A stretch of 64,000 nt of DNA from Rhodanobacter sp. 67-28 (GTDB lineage: Bacteria; Pseudomonadota; Gammaproteobacteria; Xanthomonadales; Rhodanobacteraceae), in NCBI GenBank assembly GCA_001898415.1, contig MKTU01000024.1, positions 62,001 to 126,000 on the forward strand, in the 5' to 3' direction. A program made the position numbers and the translations under genes. Shown in pieces: positions 45,110 through 54,427 of this stretch (position 1 is the stretch's first letter; every line of letters begins with the position of its first letter). The notes under the pieces are model-generated. The model worked only from the letters and a program-made list of their open reading frames with translations, searched no databases and had not been told where the DNA came from.

Positions 45110-46219
45110 ATGCTTGATTCCGATCCTGCCGCCATTCCCGCCAGCCGTCGGCGTGCGACCTTGGCATGGCTTGCCATCGCGCTGATCGTCGCCGCCGTCG
45201 CCCTTGCGTTCGCATGGGTCGGCGGCTGGCTGGGTTCCAGCCGTCTCACGTCGCAACGTTTCACCAACGCGATCGAAACCGCCAACGGCCAGGTCTGGCG
45301 CGGGTTTCGCCGGGCTCACGCCAAGGGCGTCTGCGTGGCCGGCTACTTCGAGGGCAACGGGCAGGGAACGGCGCTGTCGAGCGCGCGATTGCTCGCACCG
45401 GTGCGCACGCCGTTCGTCGGCAGGTTGTCGATCGGCGGCGGCTCGCCCTACGGGCTGGACGCCAGGGCGCGCGTGCGCAGCATGGCGCTCAAGCTCGACA
45501 GCGACGACGGCCAGCAATGGCGCATGGCGATGAACAGCTTTCCGTTCTTCGGCGTGTCCTCGGTCGAGGCCTTCTATGAGCAGACCCGCGCCAACACCCC
45601 CGATCCCGCCACCGGCAAGCCCGATCCGGCGCGCCAGGCGGCGTTTGCCAAGGCGCATCCGGAATTCGCCCGCTTCGCCGATTGGGCCGCCCACGCGCCG
45701 TGGTCCACCAGTTGGGCGAACACCACGTTCAACGGCGTCGACACCTTCCGCTTCGTCAACCGCGCCGGCAACGTGCGCAACGTGCGCTGGTCGATGCAGC
45801 CGCAAACCCCGTTTGCCGGGATGACGCCGGAACAACGCGAGCAGGCCGATGCCGATTACCTGGCCGAGGATCTTGCGGCGCGTCTGGCGAAGGGCGAACT
45901 GCGCTGGGACATGGTGGTGACGCTGGCGCAAGCCGACGATCCGGTGAACCCCTCGCAGAGCTGGCCGGAGGATCGCCCGCGGGTCACGGTCGGCACCGTG
46001 GTGGTGGAGAGCAGCAGCGCGCAGGCCACCGGCGCCTGCCGCGACATCAACTACGATCCGCTGGTGCTGCCCACCGGCGTGGAGGCTTCCGACGATCCGA
46101 TCCTGGCGGCGCGTTCGGCCGTCTATTCGGTGTCGTTCAACCGCCGCGAGCACGACATCGCCAGCGGCGAGGCCGGCGCCGCCACCGGCCACGCCGCGAC
46201 ACCGGAGTCGGACCGATGA
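45110..46219 (+). CDS. Catalase-related peroxidase (SrpA family), membrane-anchored
   Basis: A 369-residue short catalase. An N-terminal helix (about 20-42, ATLAWLAIALIVAAVALAF) anchors or exports it. The distal heme His is likely in RRAHAKGVCVAGYFEG, and the proximal Tyr in AVYSVSFNRREHD near the C-terminus. SrpA-type catalases act as periplasmic peroxidases. GGAGG at 45101-45105 sets the start at ATG 45110. It overlaps the cytochrome b561 gene by four bases, the usual pair, so the cytochrome may feed it electrons. Confidence 0.9.
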   Translation: MLDSDPAAIPASRRRATLAWLAIALIVAAVALAFAWVGGWLGSSRLTSQRFTNAIETANGQVWRGFRRAHAKGVCVAGYFEGNGQGTALSSARLLAPVRTPFVGRLSIGGGSPYGLDARARVRSMALKLDSDDGQQWRMAMNSFPFFGVSSVEAFYEQTRANTPDPATGKPDPARQAAFAKAHPEFARFADWAAHAPWSTSWANTTFNGVDTFRFVNRAGNVRNVRWSMQPQTPFAGMTPEQREQADADYLAEDLAARLAKGELRWDMVVTLAQADDPVNPSQSWPEDRPRVTVGTVVVESSSAQATGACRDINYDPLVLPTGVEASDDPILAARSAVYSVSFNRREHDIASGEAGAATGHAATPESDR

Positions 46220-46782
46220 ACCGCGCCGGCAGCTCCGCCCATTTCAACCTGCTCGCCCGCGTGCTGCACTGGACGATGGCGCTGGCGATCCTGGCGATGC
46301 TCTTCGTCGGCGTCGGCATGGTCGCCTCGCTGAGCCTGCGTCCCACCCTGGTGAGCCTGCATCGCCCGCTGGGCATCGCGATCCTCCTGCTGGCGGCGGT
46401 GCGCCTGGCCAATCGCCTGCGCCATCCGCCACCGGCGTTGCCGGCCGACCTGCCGGCCATCCAGAAGGCTGCAGCGACGGCCTCGCACATCCTGCTGTAC
46501 GCCCTGATGTTCGCCATGCCGCTGGTGGGCTGGGCCATGGTGTCGGCTGGCGGCTATCCGGTGACCATGCCCGGCGGGTTCAGCCTGCCGGCGATCGCAC
46601 CGCACGACCCGACGGTGTACGCCGTGTTGCGTACGGCCCATACCTGGCTGGCGTTGCTGCTGTTCGCCGTCGTGCTCATGCATCTGGCGGCGGCGCTGTA
46701 CCACGCCTGGATACGCCGCGATGGCGTGTTCGCCAGCATGGCAAGGGGAGCGGGGCGGCACCGGAGCGATATCCGCTCCTAG
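46216..46782 (+). CDS. Cytochrome b561
   Basis: A 188-residue four-helix diheme cytochrome. Candidate heme His residues lie in ARVLHWTMALAILAML, LVSLHRPLGIAI, ASHILLYALMFAMPLVGW and RTAHTWLALLLFAVVLMH. It moves electrons across the inner membrane; next to the SrpA catalase it probably acts as its reductase partner. Confidence 0.9.
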   Translation: MNRAGSSAHFNLLARVLHWTMALAILAMLFVGVGMVASLSLRPTLVSLHRPLGIAILLLAAVRLANRLRHPPPALPADLPAIQKAAATASHILLYALMFAMPLVGWAMVSAGGYPVTMPGGFSLPAIAPHDPTVYAVLRTAHTWLALLLFAVVLMHLAAALYHAWIRRDGVFASMARGAGRHRSDIRS

Positions 46783-46812
46783 GCCGCCGACGCCGCGCCT
46801 GGTGGCGACAGG

Positions 46813-46839
46813 GCATCCAAATGCGAACGTGCGCCGTAT
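46813..46839 (+). promoter_or_regulatory. ECF-like promoter motif before the lipocalin-TspO-photolyase operon
   Basis: GCATCC (46813-46818), 16 bases, CGTAT (46835-46839), followed by GAGCTG exactly as before folE. It ends 46 bases before the lipocalin start. Confidence 0.7.
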
Positions 46840-46885
46840 GAGCTGCATGTAGCGGTCCTGATCGCAGCAGACGAGATTGCCCCGG

Positions 46886-47464
46886 GTGAAACGCTTGGTC
46901 ATCCTGACGCTCCTCGCCGTGTGGGTGCTGCCCACGCCGGCAGCGCGTGCGCGCCAGTTCGACCCGATCCGGCCGGTGCACACCGCGGATGTGGGTCGCT
47001 ACCTGGGGCGCTGGCATGTCCTCGCTGCCATCACGCCCCGTTTCGAGCGCGACAGCTACAACGCGGTGGAAACCTTCCGGCGCAACGACGACGGCTCGCT
47101 CTGCATCTGGCTGCGCCAGCGCCACGGGGGGTTCGACGCGCCGGCAAGGCTGTTCAAGTCGACCGCGAGCGTGGTCGAGGGCAGCGGCCATGGCGAATGG
47201 CGCGTACGCTTCTTCGCCTTCCTGAGCGCCCGGTATCTGGTCGGCTGGCTGAAGGCCGACGGCACCCAGGCGATGGTGGTGCGCGATGCGCGCGACTATC
47301 TGTGGTTCCTTTCCCGTACGCCCACCGTGTCGGAGGCCGACTACGCCGCCATGCTCGATCGGGCGTCCGCCATGGGGTACGACCCGACCGCGATCCGCCG
47401 GGTGCCCCAGCGCTGGCCCGAGCTTGGCGCAGACCGCGATCGCTTTGCTGGAGAATGCCCGTGA
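46886..47464 (+). CDS. Lipocalin family protein (Blc-like)
   Basis: A 192-residue secreted lipocalin. Signal peptide MKRLVILTLLAVWVLPTPAA ends near residue 24 without a lipobox, so it is periplasmic rather than lipid-anchored. GXW motif in DVGRYLGRWHVLAAI; the Blc-type ending RDYLWFLSRTPTVSEADYAAM is clear. Such lipocalins bind fatty acids or lysolipids and often accompany photo-stress genes. GTG 46886 is chosen for the signal peptide; a TTG three codons upstream is possible. It overlaps the TspO-like gene by four bases. Confidence 0.85.
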   Translation: MKRLVILTLLAVWVLPTPAARARQFDPIRPVHTADVGRYLGRWHVLAAITPRFERDSYNAVETFRRNDDGSLCIWLRQRHGGFDAPARLFKSTASVVEGSGHGEWRVRFFAFLSARYLVGWLKADGTQAMVVRDARDYLWFLSRTPTVSEADYAAMLDRASAMGYDPTAIRRVPQRWPELGADRDRFAGECP

Positions 47465-48222
47465 AATACCTCGTCGTCTTTCTCGCCTGGGCGATGCCCG
47501 TCGTCGCCCGGCTGTCCAACACCGGCGCGTTCGGGCCGACCAATGGCGAAATCTCGGATCGCTATCCCACCCTGATCGTGGCCGCCGGCTACGCGTTCGC
47601 CATCTGGGGGCCGATCTTCGTGCTGGACGCGATCTTCGGCACGCGACAGCTGTTCGAGCGGCACGCCACGGCGGCGCTGCGCCGCATCCGGGGGTTGACG
47701 GCGGCCGGCTTCGCGCTGACCTCGGCATGGATGATCGTGTTCTCGCAGCAGTGGTTCTGGCTCGCGCTGTTCGTCATCTGGGCCAGCCTGGCGTGCCTGC
47801 TCGCAGCCGCCTGGCAGGCGTCGCACACCGCCGGCCACGCGCGCGGGCCGTGGTGGCAGTGGGTCCCGCTGTCGCTGCACGCCGGCTGGGTGTCGCTGGC
47901 GGTGTTCCTCAACCTGGCCCAGGTGATCGTGGCGTTCCGCCTGTTGCCGGTGGCGGACATGCTGGCGTGGACGCTGGTGCTGTTCGCGCTGGCGGCGGCG
48001 CTGGTACTGACCATGATCGTGCGCATGCGCGGCAATCCCTGGTATGCGCTCGCGGCGCTGTGGGGCCTGCTGGGGGTATGCGTGAAACAGCGCAGCGCCG
48101 GCCTGGCCGGCGCGGATGCGGCCGCCAGCGTGGCCCTGCTGCTGGCCGTGGCGGTGCTCTTGGTGTCGCTGGTCTCGACGCTGCGCCAGCGCCGGGCGGC
48201 GACTTCGCCGACGGCGCGCTGA
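47461..48222 (+). CDS. TspO/MBR-like (tryptophan-rich sensory protein family) membrane protein
   Basis: A 253-residue membrane protein with about seven hydrophobic segments. FAIWGPIFVLDAIFGTRQLF and WVPLSLHAGWVSLAVFLNL resemble the long TspO/MBR-like family. True TspO is about 160 residues with five helices, so the extra segments mark the longer bacterial variety. TspO proteins bind porphyrins and affect their light-driven breakdown, which fits ferrochelatase downstream. GTG 47461 follows GGAG by seven bases; an ATG two codons earlier is too close to it. Confidence 0.75.
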   Translation: MKYLVVFLAWAMPVVARLSNTGAFGPTNGEISDRYPTLIVAAGYAFAIWGPIFVLDAIFGTRQLFERHATAALRRIRGLTAAGFALTSAWMIVFSQQWFWLALFVIWASLACLLAAAWQASHTAGHARGPWWQWVPLSLHAGWVSLAVFLNLAQVIVAFRLLPVADMLAWTLVLFALAAALVLTMIVRMRGNPWYALAALWGLLGVCVKQRSAGLAGADAAASVALLLAVAVLLVSLVSTLRQRRAATSPTAR

Positions 48223-48240
48223 ACCGGACGGCCACGCCCC

Positions 48241-49770
48241 ATGACCATGCTGCGCCTGCTGCTGGGAGACCAGCTCGACCCCGGACATTCCTGGTTCGCG
48301 GCCAGCGATCCCGACGTGCTCTACGTGCTTATGGAAGTCCGCCAGGAAACGGATTACGTCCTCCACCACGCGCAGAAGATCCTGGCGATCTTCGCCGCCA
48401 TGCGCGACTTCGCCCGCAGGCTGGAGGCGACCGGCCATCGCGTGCGCTATCTCGCGATCGACGATGCGGCCAACCGTCAGTCGATCACCGCCAACCTCGA
48501 CCAGCTGATCCGGGAGTACCGCGTGCGCACGTTCGAATACCAGGCGCCGGACGAGTGGCGCCTGGACCGGCAGCTGGCGGAGTACGCGCAGCACTTGCGC
48601 ATCCCCGCACGGAAGGTGGACAGCGAGCACTTCCTGACCCGCCGCGACGACGTCGCGACATTCTTTGCCGGTCGACGGCGCTGGAAGATGGAGTCGTTCT
48701 ACCGGCACATGCGCGCGAAGCACCGCGTGTTGCTGGACATGCAGGGGCGGCCGGTGGGCGGCCGATGGAACTTCGATGCCGACAATCGCAGGCGCTGGCC
48801 AGGCGCGCCGTCCGAACCGGCCGATGCGCGACCGTCGCACGACCACCGCGCGCTGTGGCGGCGCATCGTGGCCGCCGGCGTGCAAAGCTTCGGGGCGCCC
48901 GAAGCCGGAGCGTTTCGCTGGCCGCTCAACCGGGACGAGGCGCTGCGCCAGCTCGATGCCTTCCTGCGCGACGGGCTCGCCGATTTCGGCGACTACCAGG
49001 ACGCGATGAGCACGCAGGCGCCGCGCCTGTTCCATTCACTGATCTCGTTCGCGCTCAACGTCAAGATGCTTTCGCCAGGCGAGGTGATCGAACGCGCCGA
49101 AGCGTGCTGGCGCGAGGGTCGCGCGCCGCTGGCGGCGGTCGAGGGTTTCATCCGCCAGATCCTCGGCTGGCGCGAGTACGTGCGCGGCGTGTACTGGGCG
49201 CGCATGCCCGTGTACGCCGAGGCCAACTTCTTCGGCCACCGGCGCGATCTGCCGGCCTGGTTCTGGACCGGCGCCACCGGCATGAACTGCCTGCACCAGG
49301 CCATCACGCAGTCGCTGGAGCATGCCCACGCGCACCACATCCAGCGGTTGATGGTGATCGGCAACTTCGCGCTGCTGGCCGGCCTGGACCCCGGACAGGT
49401 GCACCGCTGGTATCTCGGCATCTACGTCGATGCCTTCGAGTGGGTGGAGCTGCCCAACACGCTGGGCATGAGCCAGTTCGCCGATGGCGGCCTGCTGGCG
49501 ACCAAACCCTACGTTTCGTCGGCGAACTACATCCACAGGATGAGCGATTACTGCGCCGGCTGCCGCTACCGGCACGATCAGCGCACCGGCGAACGCGCCT
49601 GTCCGTTCAACGCGTTGTACTGGGATTTCCTGGCACGCCATCACCGCGCACTGGCATCCCATCCGCGCCTCGGCATGGCCCTGCGCCAGCTCGAGCGCAT
49701 GCCGCCCGCACAACGCGCCGAAGTGCTGCGGCGGGCCGAGGTCGTGCTCGGCGATCTCGACGCCTTGTGA
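48241..49770 (+). CDS. Iron-sulfur bacterial cryptochrome/photolyase (FeS-BCP, (6-4) photolyase type)
   Basis: A 509-residue member of the cryptochrome/photolyase-related (DUF523/PhrB Agrobacterium) branch. [17 protein letters not shown] is its typical start. The FAD domain has [14 protein letters not shown] and [16 protein letters not shown]. Cys residues of the predicted [4Fe-4S] cluster lie in TGMNCLHQ and [10 protein letters not shown]...[10 protein letters not shown]. Relatives repair (6-4) photoproducts with a lumazine antenna, noteworthy as ribH is nearby. It follows the TspO-like gene by 18 bases. Confidence 0.9.
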   Translation: MTMLRLLLGDQLDPGHSWFAASDPDVLYVLMEVRQETDYVLHHAQKILAIFAAMRDFARRLEATGHRVRYLAIDDAANRQSITANLDQLIREYRVRTFEYQAPDEWRLDRQLAEYAQHLRIPARKVDSEHFLTRRDDVATFFAGRRRWKMESFYRHMRAKHRVLLDMQGRPVGGRWNFDADNRRRWPGAPSEPADARPSHDHRALWRRIVAAGVQSFGAPEAGAFRWPLNRDEALRQLDAFLRDGLADFGDYQDAMSTQAPRLFHSLISFALNVKMLSPGEVIERAEACWREGRAPLAAVEGFIRQILGWREYVRGVYWARMPVYAEANFFGHRRDLPAWFWTGATGMNCLHQAITQSLEHAHAHHIQRLMVIGNFALLAGLDPGQVHRWYLGIYVDAFEWVELPNTLGMSQFADGGLLATKPYVSSANYIHRMSDYCAGCRYRHDQRTGERACPFNALYWDFLARHHRALASHPRLGMALRQLERMPPAQRAEVLRRAEVVLGDLDAL

Positions 49771-49819
49771 CCGGCAACGCACCTCGCACCCGCTTCCTGC
49801 CTCCACCGGAAAACCATCG

Positions 49820-50854
49820 ATGCCCGACCAAGCCCTGATCCTGGTGAACCTCGGCTCCACGCCCTCCACCGACGTCGCCGACGTGCGGCGTTATCTCGAC
49901 CAGTTCCTGATGGATCGCCACGTCATCGACGTGCCGTGGCCGCTGCGCCGGCTGATCGTCTCGCTGGTGTTGCGCACGCGTCCGGCGGCATCGGCCGCGG
50001 CCTATCGCTCGATCTGGTGGGACGAAGGCTCGCCGCTGCTGGTGATCGGCCGACGCCTGCAGGCGCGGGTGGCCGAACGCTGGCACGGCGCGCCGGTGGA
50101 ACTGGCGATGCGCTACGGCGAACCCTCCATCGAGAAGGTGCTGTGCGACCTCGCCCGCCGCGGCATCCAACGCGCGACCCTGCTGCCGCTGTATCCGCAG
50201 TTTGCCGACAGCACCGTCACCACGGTCCTGGAAGAGGCGCGGCAGACCCTGCAGCGCCATCGCCTGCGGCTGCAGCTGGATCTGGTTGCGCCGTTCCATG
50301 ACCGGCCGGAGTACCTGTCCGCGCTCGGCGCCAGCATGCGGCCCTATCTGGCGCAGCCGCACGACCATCTGCTGCTGAGCTATCACGGCCTGCCCGAGCG
50401 TCACATCCGCAAGGCGGACCCGACCGGCCGGCACTGCCTGTGCGGTCCGTCGTGCTGCCTAGAGCCTCCGGCAAACGTGCTGGAGCGCTGCTATCGCGCC
50501 CAATGCGTGCGCACCAGCGAGCGCCTGACCGCCGCACTCGGCGTCCCGCACGAGCGCTGGTCGCTGGCGTTCCAGTCGCGGCTGGGCCGCGCGAAGTGGA
50601 TCGAACCGCATACCGACGTCGTGCTCAAGGAGCTGGCTGCGCAGGGCGTACGCCGATTGCTCGTGGCCTGCCCGGCGTTCGTGGCCGATTGCATCGAGAC
50701 CCTGGAGGAGATCGGGATCCGCGGACGCGAAACCTTCCTCGCCGCCGGCGGCGAGGAGCTCACCCTGATCCCGTGCCTCAATGACCAGCCACAGTGGGTC
50801 GATGCCGTCGCGGCGCTCTCCCGACAGCCTTCGGGCAAACCCCTGGCCGCCTGA
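49820..50854 (+). CDS. hemH: Ferrochelatase HemH with a Cys-rich insert
   Basis: Ferrochelatase, 344 residues, inserts Fe2+ into protoporphyrin IX. Catalytic His in [15 protein letters not shown] and Glu in [12 protein letters not shown]. Between them residues 205-229 hold six Cys (206, 208, 212, 213, 224, 229) in HCLCGPSCC and CYRAQC. Cys-rich centres occur in some bacterial ferrochelatases and bind a [2Fe-2S] cluster in a few. Rapid removal of photosensitising protoporphyrin would suit the photo-stress context. It follows the photolyase by 49 bases. Confidence 0.93.
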   Translation: MPDQALILVNLGSTPSTDVADVRRYLDQFLMDRHVIDVPWPLRRLIVSLVLRTRPAASAAAYRSIWWDEGSPLLVIGRRLQARVAERWHGAPVELAMRYGEPSIEKVLCDLARRGIQRATLLPLYPQFADSTVTTVLEEARQTLQRHRLRLQLDLVAPFHDRPEYLSALGASMRPYLAQPHDHLLLSYHGLPERHIRKADPTGRHCLCGPSCCLEPPANVLERCYRAQCVRTSERLTAALGVPHERWSLAFQSRLGRAKWIEPHTDVVLKELAAQGVRRLLVACPAFVADCIETLEEIGIRGRETFLAAGGEELTLIPCLNDQPQWVDAVAALSRQPSGKPLAA

Positions 50855-50877
50855 ATCCGTCGATGGACGGCAAGCAT

Positions 50878-50904
50878 GCATCCGGATGGCCCGGTGCTGC
50901 GTAT
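50878..50904 (+). promoter_or_regulatory. ECF-like promoter motif before folE
   Basis: GCATCC (50878-50883), 16 bases, CGTAT (50900-50904). The next bases GAGCTG repeat those before the lipocalin operon. Confidence 0.7.
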
Positions 50905-50977
50905 GAGCTGATGGTGCATGCCGGGCATTCGGGTTCGACAGCGCACGACGCCATCCGCCGCTGCCAAAGGCCTGATC

Positions 50978-51703
50978 ATGCAAACAGCACCCTCCGATGT
51001 GGCATCCATTCGCCATGCCGATGCCACCGCCATCTCGGACCGCATCCGCCACCGCCTGCGCGAGGCCGGCGCACGGTTCCACGCCAACGACAACCTGGCG
51101 GAGTTCATCCGGCCCGGCGAGCTGGACGAACTGCAACGGGAGGTGGCCGACAAGGCGGACGCGCTGCTGCGCGCCCTGGTGATCGACGTCGAGCACGACC
51201 ACAACACCCGCGAGACCGCAAAGCGGCTGGCCAAGATGTTCGTGCGCGAGGTCTTCGCGGGCCGCTATCGGGCCGCGCCCGAGGTCACCGAGTTTCCCAA
51301 CGTGCAGCATCTGAACGAGCTGATGATCGTCGGGCCGATGCGCGTGCGCAGCGCCTGTTCGCACCACCTGTGCCCGATCATGGGACGCGTGTGGGTGGGC
51401 GTCATGCCCCATGCCGCATCCAACCTGATCGGCTTGTCCAAGTACGCGCGACTGATCGACTGGGTGATGAGCCGGCCGCAGATCCAGGAGGAAGCGGTGG
51501 TGCAGATCGCCGACCTGCTCGAATCACGCCTGCGGCCCGACGGCCTCGCCGTGGTGCTGGAAGCCGATCATTACTGCATGCACTGGCGCGGCGTGAAGGA
51601 CGATGGCGCCAGGATGGTGAACAGCGTGATGCGCGGATCCTTCCTCGAGGACACCTCGTTGCGAAAGGAATTCCTGAGCCTGTTGGCCGAGCGCAGGGCT
51701 TGA
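50978..51703 (+). CDS. folE: GTP cyclohydrolase I FolE
   Basis: A 241-residue type I GTP cyclohydrolase making dihydroneopterin triphosphate. Zinc ligands are in CSHHLCPIMGRVWVGVMP (Cys, His) and ADHYCMHWRGVKDDGARMV (Cys). Start ATG 50978 gives MQTAPSDVASIRHAD. Its place in this island, away from folate genes, suggests a stress-linked paralogue supplying pterins, for example a photolyase antenna or an antioxidant. Confidence 0.93.
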   Translation: MQTAPSDVASIRHADATAISDRIRHRLREAGARFHANDNLAEFIRPGELDELQREVADKADALLRALVIDVEHDHNTRETAKRLAKMFVREVFAGRYRAAPEVTEFPNVQHLNELMIVGPMRVRSACSHHLCPIMGRVWVGVMPHAASNLIGLSKYARLIDWVMSRPQIQEEAVVQIADLLESRLRPDGLAVVLEADHYCMHWRGVKDDGARMVNSVMRGSFLEDTSLRKEFLSLLAERRA

Positions 51704-51777
51704 GCCTCGCCGTCGTGCATGGCCGCTCGGCTGCACGAAACTTGCCGGGTGCTCCGCGCTAACCACCTCGGGCCCGA

Positions 51778-52446
51778 TCAGGGCGCGGCGAATGTGTTGA
51801 TCTGCCTGTTCTCGACCACGACCATCCCGGTCCCTGAGGTCTCGGCCCTCGCCATGGCCAGCATGCACCTTCCCACGGCCGCGCTCGTGGTGAAGCTGCC
51901 GGGCATCAGGCGCACCGCCACGGACAGCACGGGACCGGCCAGCGCATAGAGTGCCCGCCGCGCGCGATGCGGAGACCGCTCGCCCTGCACGGGGCAGATG
52001 GCACCGGGCCGCAGTACCGTGGTGGCCAGCGCGAAGCGGCCGGGCACCTGCTCGGCCTCGCCCTTGATCCGCAACGGCATCAAGCGGCTGCGGATGTCGG
52101 CGCCGGCGCCGGAGACATAGATCATCCGTCCTCGCGGATTGGCGCGTGCAAAGGCCCGCGACACACACTCGAGGGTGGCCACCGTCGCCTCGCGATAGGC
52201 CGCTTCCGAGAGAAGCAGGGGCAACGGCCCGGCGCAGTACAGGCAGGCATCGATGCCGCCAAGGTCGAGTCCTTCCAGTGCCTTGTCGCAGAGTTCCGGT
52301 ACTTGCAGCACGCGCACTCCCTGCGGCACGTCTGGCGACCGGCGGCGGACCAGCAACGTCACCCCGGGCCGCGCGGCGTCCTGCAGCAGCACCTTGAGGA
52401 CGCCTTGTCCGACCAGTCCGCTCGCTCCGACCAGCAGTATCTTCAT
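51778..52446 (-). CDS. NAD(P)-binding Rossmann-fold protein (atypical SDR)
   Basis: A 222-residue atypical short-chain dehydrogenase/NmrA-like protein. The nucleotide loop is ILLVGASGLVGQGVLKVL and YVSGAGADIRSRL follows. A lack of the YxxxK pair places it among NAD(P)H-binding or epimerase-like proteins of unknown substrate. GGAGG lies before ATG 52446. It trails the SDR gene by 163 bases on the same strand and is probably in its operon. Confidence 0.8.
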   Translation of the reverse strand: MKILLVGASGLVGQGVLKVLLQDAARPGVTLLVRRRSPDVPQGVRVLQVPELCDKALEGLDLGGIDACLYCAGPLPLLLSEAAYREATVATLECVSRAFARANPRGRMIYVSGAGADIRSRLMPLRIKGEAEQVPGRFALATTVLRPGAICPVQGERSPHRARRALYALAGPVLSVAVRLMPGSFTTSAAVGRCMLAMARAETSGTGMVVVENRQINTFAAP

Positions 52447-52609
52447 GGGTGACCTCCCGGGCAGGCCCGCCATCGACAGCGCTTGGACCAGTATTCCACC
52501 CCGGCCGGCCCGCGTGCCCATCTTCCGCACCCGTGGACCCCGCGGCGAGGGTGCACGCCAGGCTTGCCAGGCAACTCGCGATTGCTGCGCATTGCGCTGC
52601 CTGCTCCGG

Positions 52610-53335
52610 TCACTTTCCGGCAATGGCCGCGCGCCCGCCATCCACGCCGATCACTTGCCCGGTCATCCAGCCGGAGCGCGGCCAGAGCAGGTGGGCGGCA
52701 AGTTGGGCGATGTCTTCGGGTTCTCCCAGGCGGCCCAAGGGATGGGCTGCGGCGAACGCCTCGCGAAGCTTCGGGTTGGCCACCATGCGTGCGGCCAGCG
52801 GCGTCCGGATGAGCGATGGCGCAATCGCGTTGACCCGCACCGCGGGTGCCAGTTCGGCGGCAAGCGACCGGGTCAGACCCTCTACCGCCGCCTTGGCCAT
52901 GGCGATGGACGCATGCGACGGAAAGCCGCGCGATGCTGCTACGGAGGAAAACAGCACCACGGACGCACCGGTGGTGCTTTTGCGCAGCGACGGCAGGGCC
53001 GCCCGGACGGCCAGCGCGGCGCCGATCGCGTTCAGCCGGTAATCGTGGGCCAGGTCAGCTTCGGAGACGCGCGAGATCGGCTTCACCGCGATGTTGCCGA
53101 CCGCATAGACCAGGCCGTCGAGGCTCGCGGGCGCAGCCTCGGTCACCGCCGCAAAGGATGCTTCATCCAGTACGTCGGCCACCGTCCATGTCGCCCCCAG
53201 GGATTGCGCCAATGGTCGCAACGTCTCCTCATGGCGCGCCACCAGGTGCAACTGCGATCCCGTATCGGCGAGTAGCCGGGCCAGGCATGCGCCGACGCCG
53301 CCCGTGGCGCCGTAGATGAGTATGGATGAGGACAT
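52610..53335 (-). CDS. Short-chain dehydrogenase/reductase lacking the catalytic Tyr
   Basis: A 241-residue classical-looking SDR. Cofactor loop YGATGGVGACLARLLA (TGxxxGxG), VGN at residue 81, catalytic-type Ser in VVLFSSVAAS. In the active-site helix ASIAMAKAAVEGLTRSL the Lys (148) is kept but the Tyr four residues before is Ile144, so normal proton transfer looks impossible. It may be a regulatory or binding protein or use other residues. It has its own ECF-like site and is divergent from the MipA-type porin. Confidence 0.85.
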   Translation of the reverse strand: MSSSILIYGATGGVGACLARLLADTGSQLHLVARHEETLRPLAQSLGATWTVADVLDEASFAAVTEAAPASLDGLVYAVGNIAVKPISRVSEADLAHDYRLNAIGAALAVRAALPSLRKSTTGASVVLFSSVAASRGFPSHASIAMAKAAVEGLTRSLAAELAPAVRVNAIAPSLIRTPLAARMVANPKLREAFAAAHPLGRLGEPEDIAQLAAHLLWPRSGWMTGQVIGVDGGRAAIAGK

Positions 53336-53364
53336 GGCCAGAGCCTGTGGGTGCCTGATTACAG

Positions 53365-53391
53365 GTACGGAGATCCGGTGCGAATGGATGC
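53365..53391 (-). promoter_or_regulatory. ECF-like promoter motif before the SDR gene
   Basis: On the minus strand GCATCC (53391-53386), 16 bases, CGTAC (53369-53365). It ends 30 bases before the SDR start codon at 53335. Confidence 0.68.
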
Positions 53392-53467
53392 AAGGCTTTC
53401 GGCAGCGCCGGCGGAGAAGCACGGGGAACGATCAGCGTCGCGGACGTCCTTCATCGCCGGTGAATGC

Positions 53468-53494
53468 GCATCCGCCGGTGGACGCGCTCCGTAT
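53468..53494 (+). promoter_or_regulatory. ECF-like promoter motif before the MipA-type porin
   Basis: GCATCC (53468-53473), 16 bases, CGTAT (53490-53494), 75 bases before the start codon. It is divergent from the SDR site 75 bases to the left. Confidence 0.68.
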
Positions 53495-53569
53495 GGATGG
53501 ATATGCCCTTCTGCGTGGCAACGTCTGCAGGCGAGCGTTGCCTTCCCCATCCGACCGGAGTGCCGACCC

Positions 53570-54337
53570 ATGCTTCCCCCCTTCCTCTGGATCGTTGTTG
53601 CCGGGTTGCTCTGCGCGTGCTGCTCGGAGGCCTTCGCCGCCGGGGAGACGGCCTCGCGCCGGGTACAGCGAGGCTGGCAAGCCGGTGCCATCGCGCTGGT
53701 CAGCAACGGTGGCTATGCCGGTTCCTCCCGTCGCCAGCTGGTGGTTCCCGCGGCGGCTTACGAAGGCGAGCACGCCTTCCTGCGCGGCCTGCAACTCGGC
53801 TGGCATGCCTGGCAACGCGACGACTGGCGGCTGGACCTGGTGGCGCAGGCACGGCTCGACGGATTCGATGCCGACGACATTCCCCTGGACGGTCTTCGGG
53901 ACCGGCGCCGGAGCATGGATGTCGGCGCCGTGTTGACCCGCTCCGGCAGGCTGGGAAACCTGCAGCTGACCGTGCTGACCGATGCCTTGTCGCGAAGCCG
54001 CGGGCAGGAGCTCGCCCTGCAGTACGGCTATCCGCTGCGGTTCGGCAAATGGCGCGTCACGCCCGGCCTGGGTGTGCGCTGGTGGTCGCCCCGGCTTGCC
54101 GACTATTACTACGGCATCCATCCTTCCGAGGCAGCCAACGGCGCACCGGGGCCCTATGCCGTTCCCGGCGTGCTGGTGCCGGAAGCCAGCCTCGGCGCGG
54201 TGGCTCCGATGGGTCGCCGCTGGACGTTCTGGAGTGCCCTGAAGTACCAGCGGCTGCCTCGCGCGATCACCGACAGTCCGCTGGTGGAGCGCTCCTCGGC
54301 AAGCACCGTGCTGGCGGGTTTCGTCTACGCCTTCTGA
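53570..54337 (+). CDS. MipA/OmpV-family outer membrane protein
   Basis: A 255-residue beta-barrel protein. Signal peptide MLPPFLWIVVAGLLCACCSE with a cut after AFA near residue 23. The MipA/OmpV pattern includes VTPGLGVRWWSPRLADYYYG and the terminal strand VLAGFVYAF. GGAG nine bases before ATG 53570 fixes the start. Members scaffold murein enzymes or act as porins; role here is unknown. Confidence 0.8.
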   Translation: MLPPFLWIVVAGLLCACCSEAFAAGETASRRVQRGWQAGAIALVSNGGYAGSSRRQLVVPAAAYEGEHAFLRGLQLGWHAWQRDDWRLDLVAQARLDGFDADDIPLDGLRDRRRSMDVGAVLTRSGRLGNLQLTVLTDALSRSRGQELALQYGYPLRFGKWRVTPGLGVRWWSPRLADYYYGIHPSEAANGAPGPYAVPGVLVPEASLGAVAPMGRRWTFWSALKYQRLPRAITDSPLVERSSASTVLAGFVYAF

Positions 54338-54427
54338 GGCCGAACAGATTCCGTTGCCGGCGGATGGCGGCACATGCACGACGGCATGGCGGTCGATGTC
54401 CCTCGGGTCGCCCGGCGGACGCCCGCG

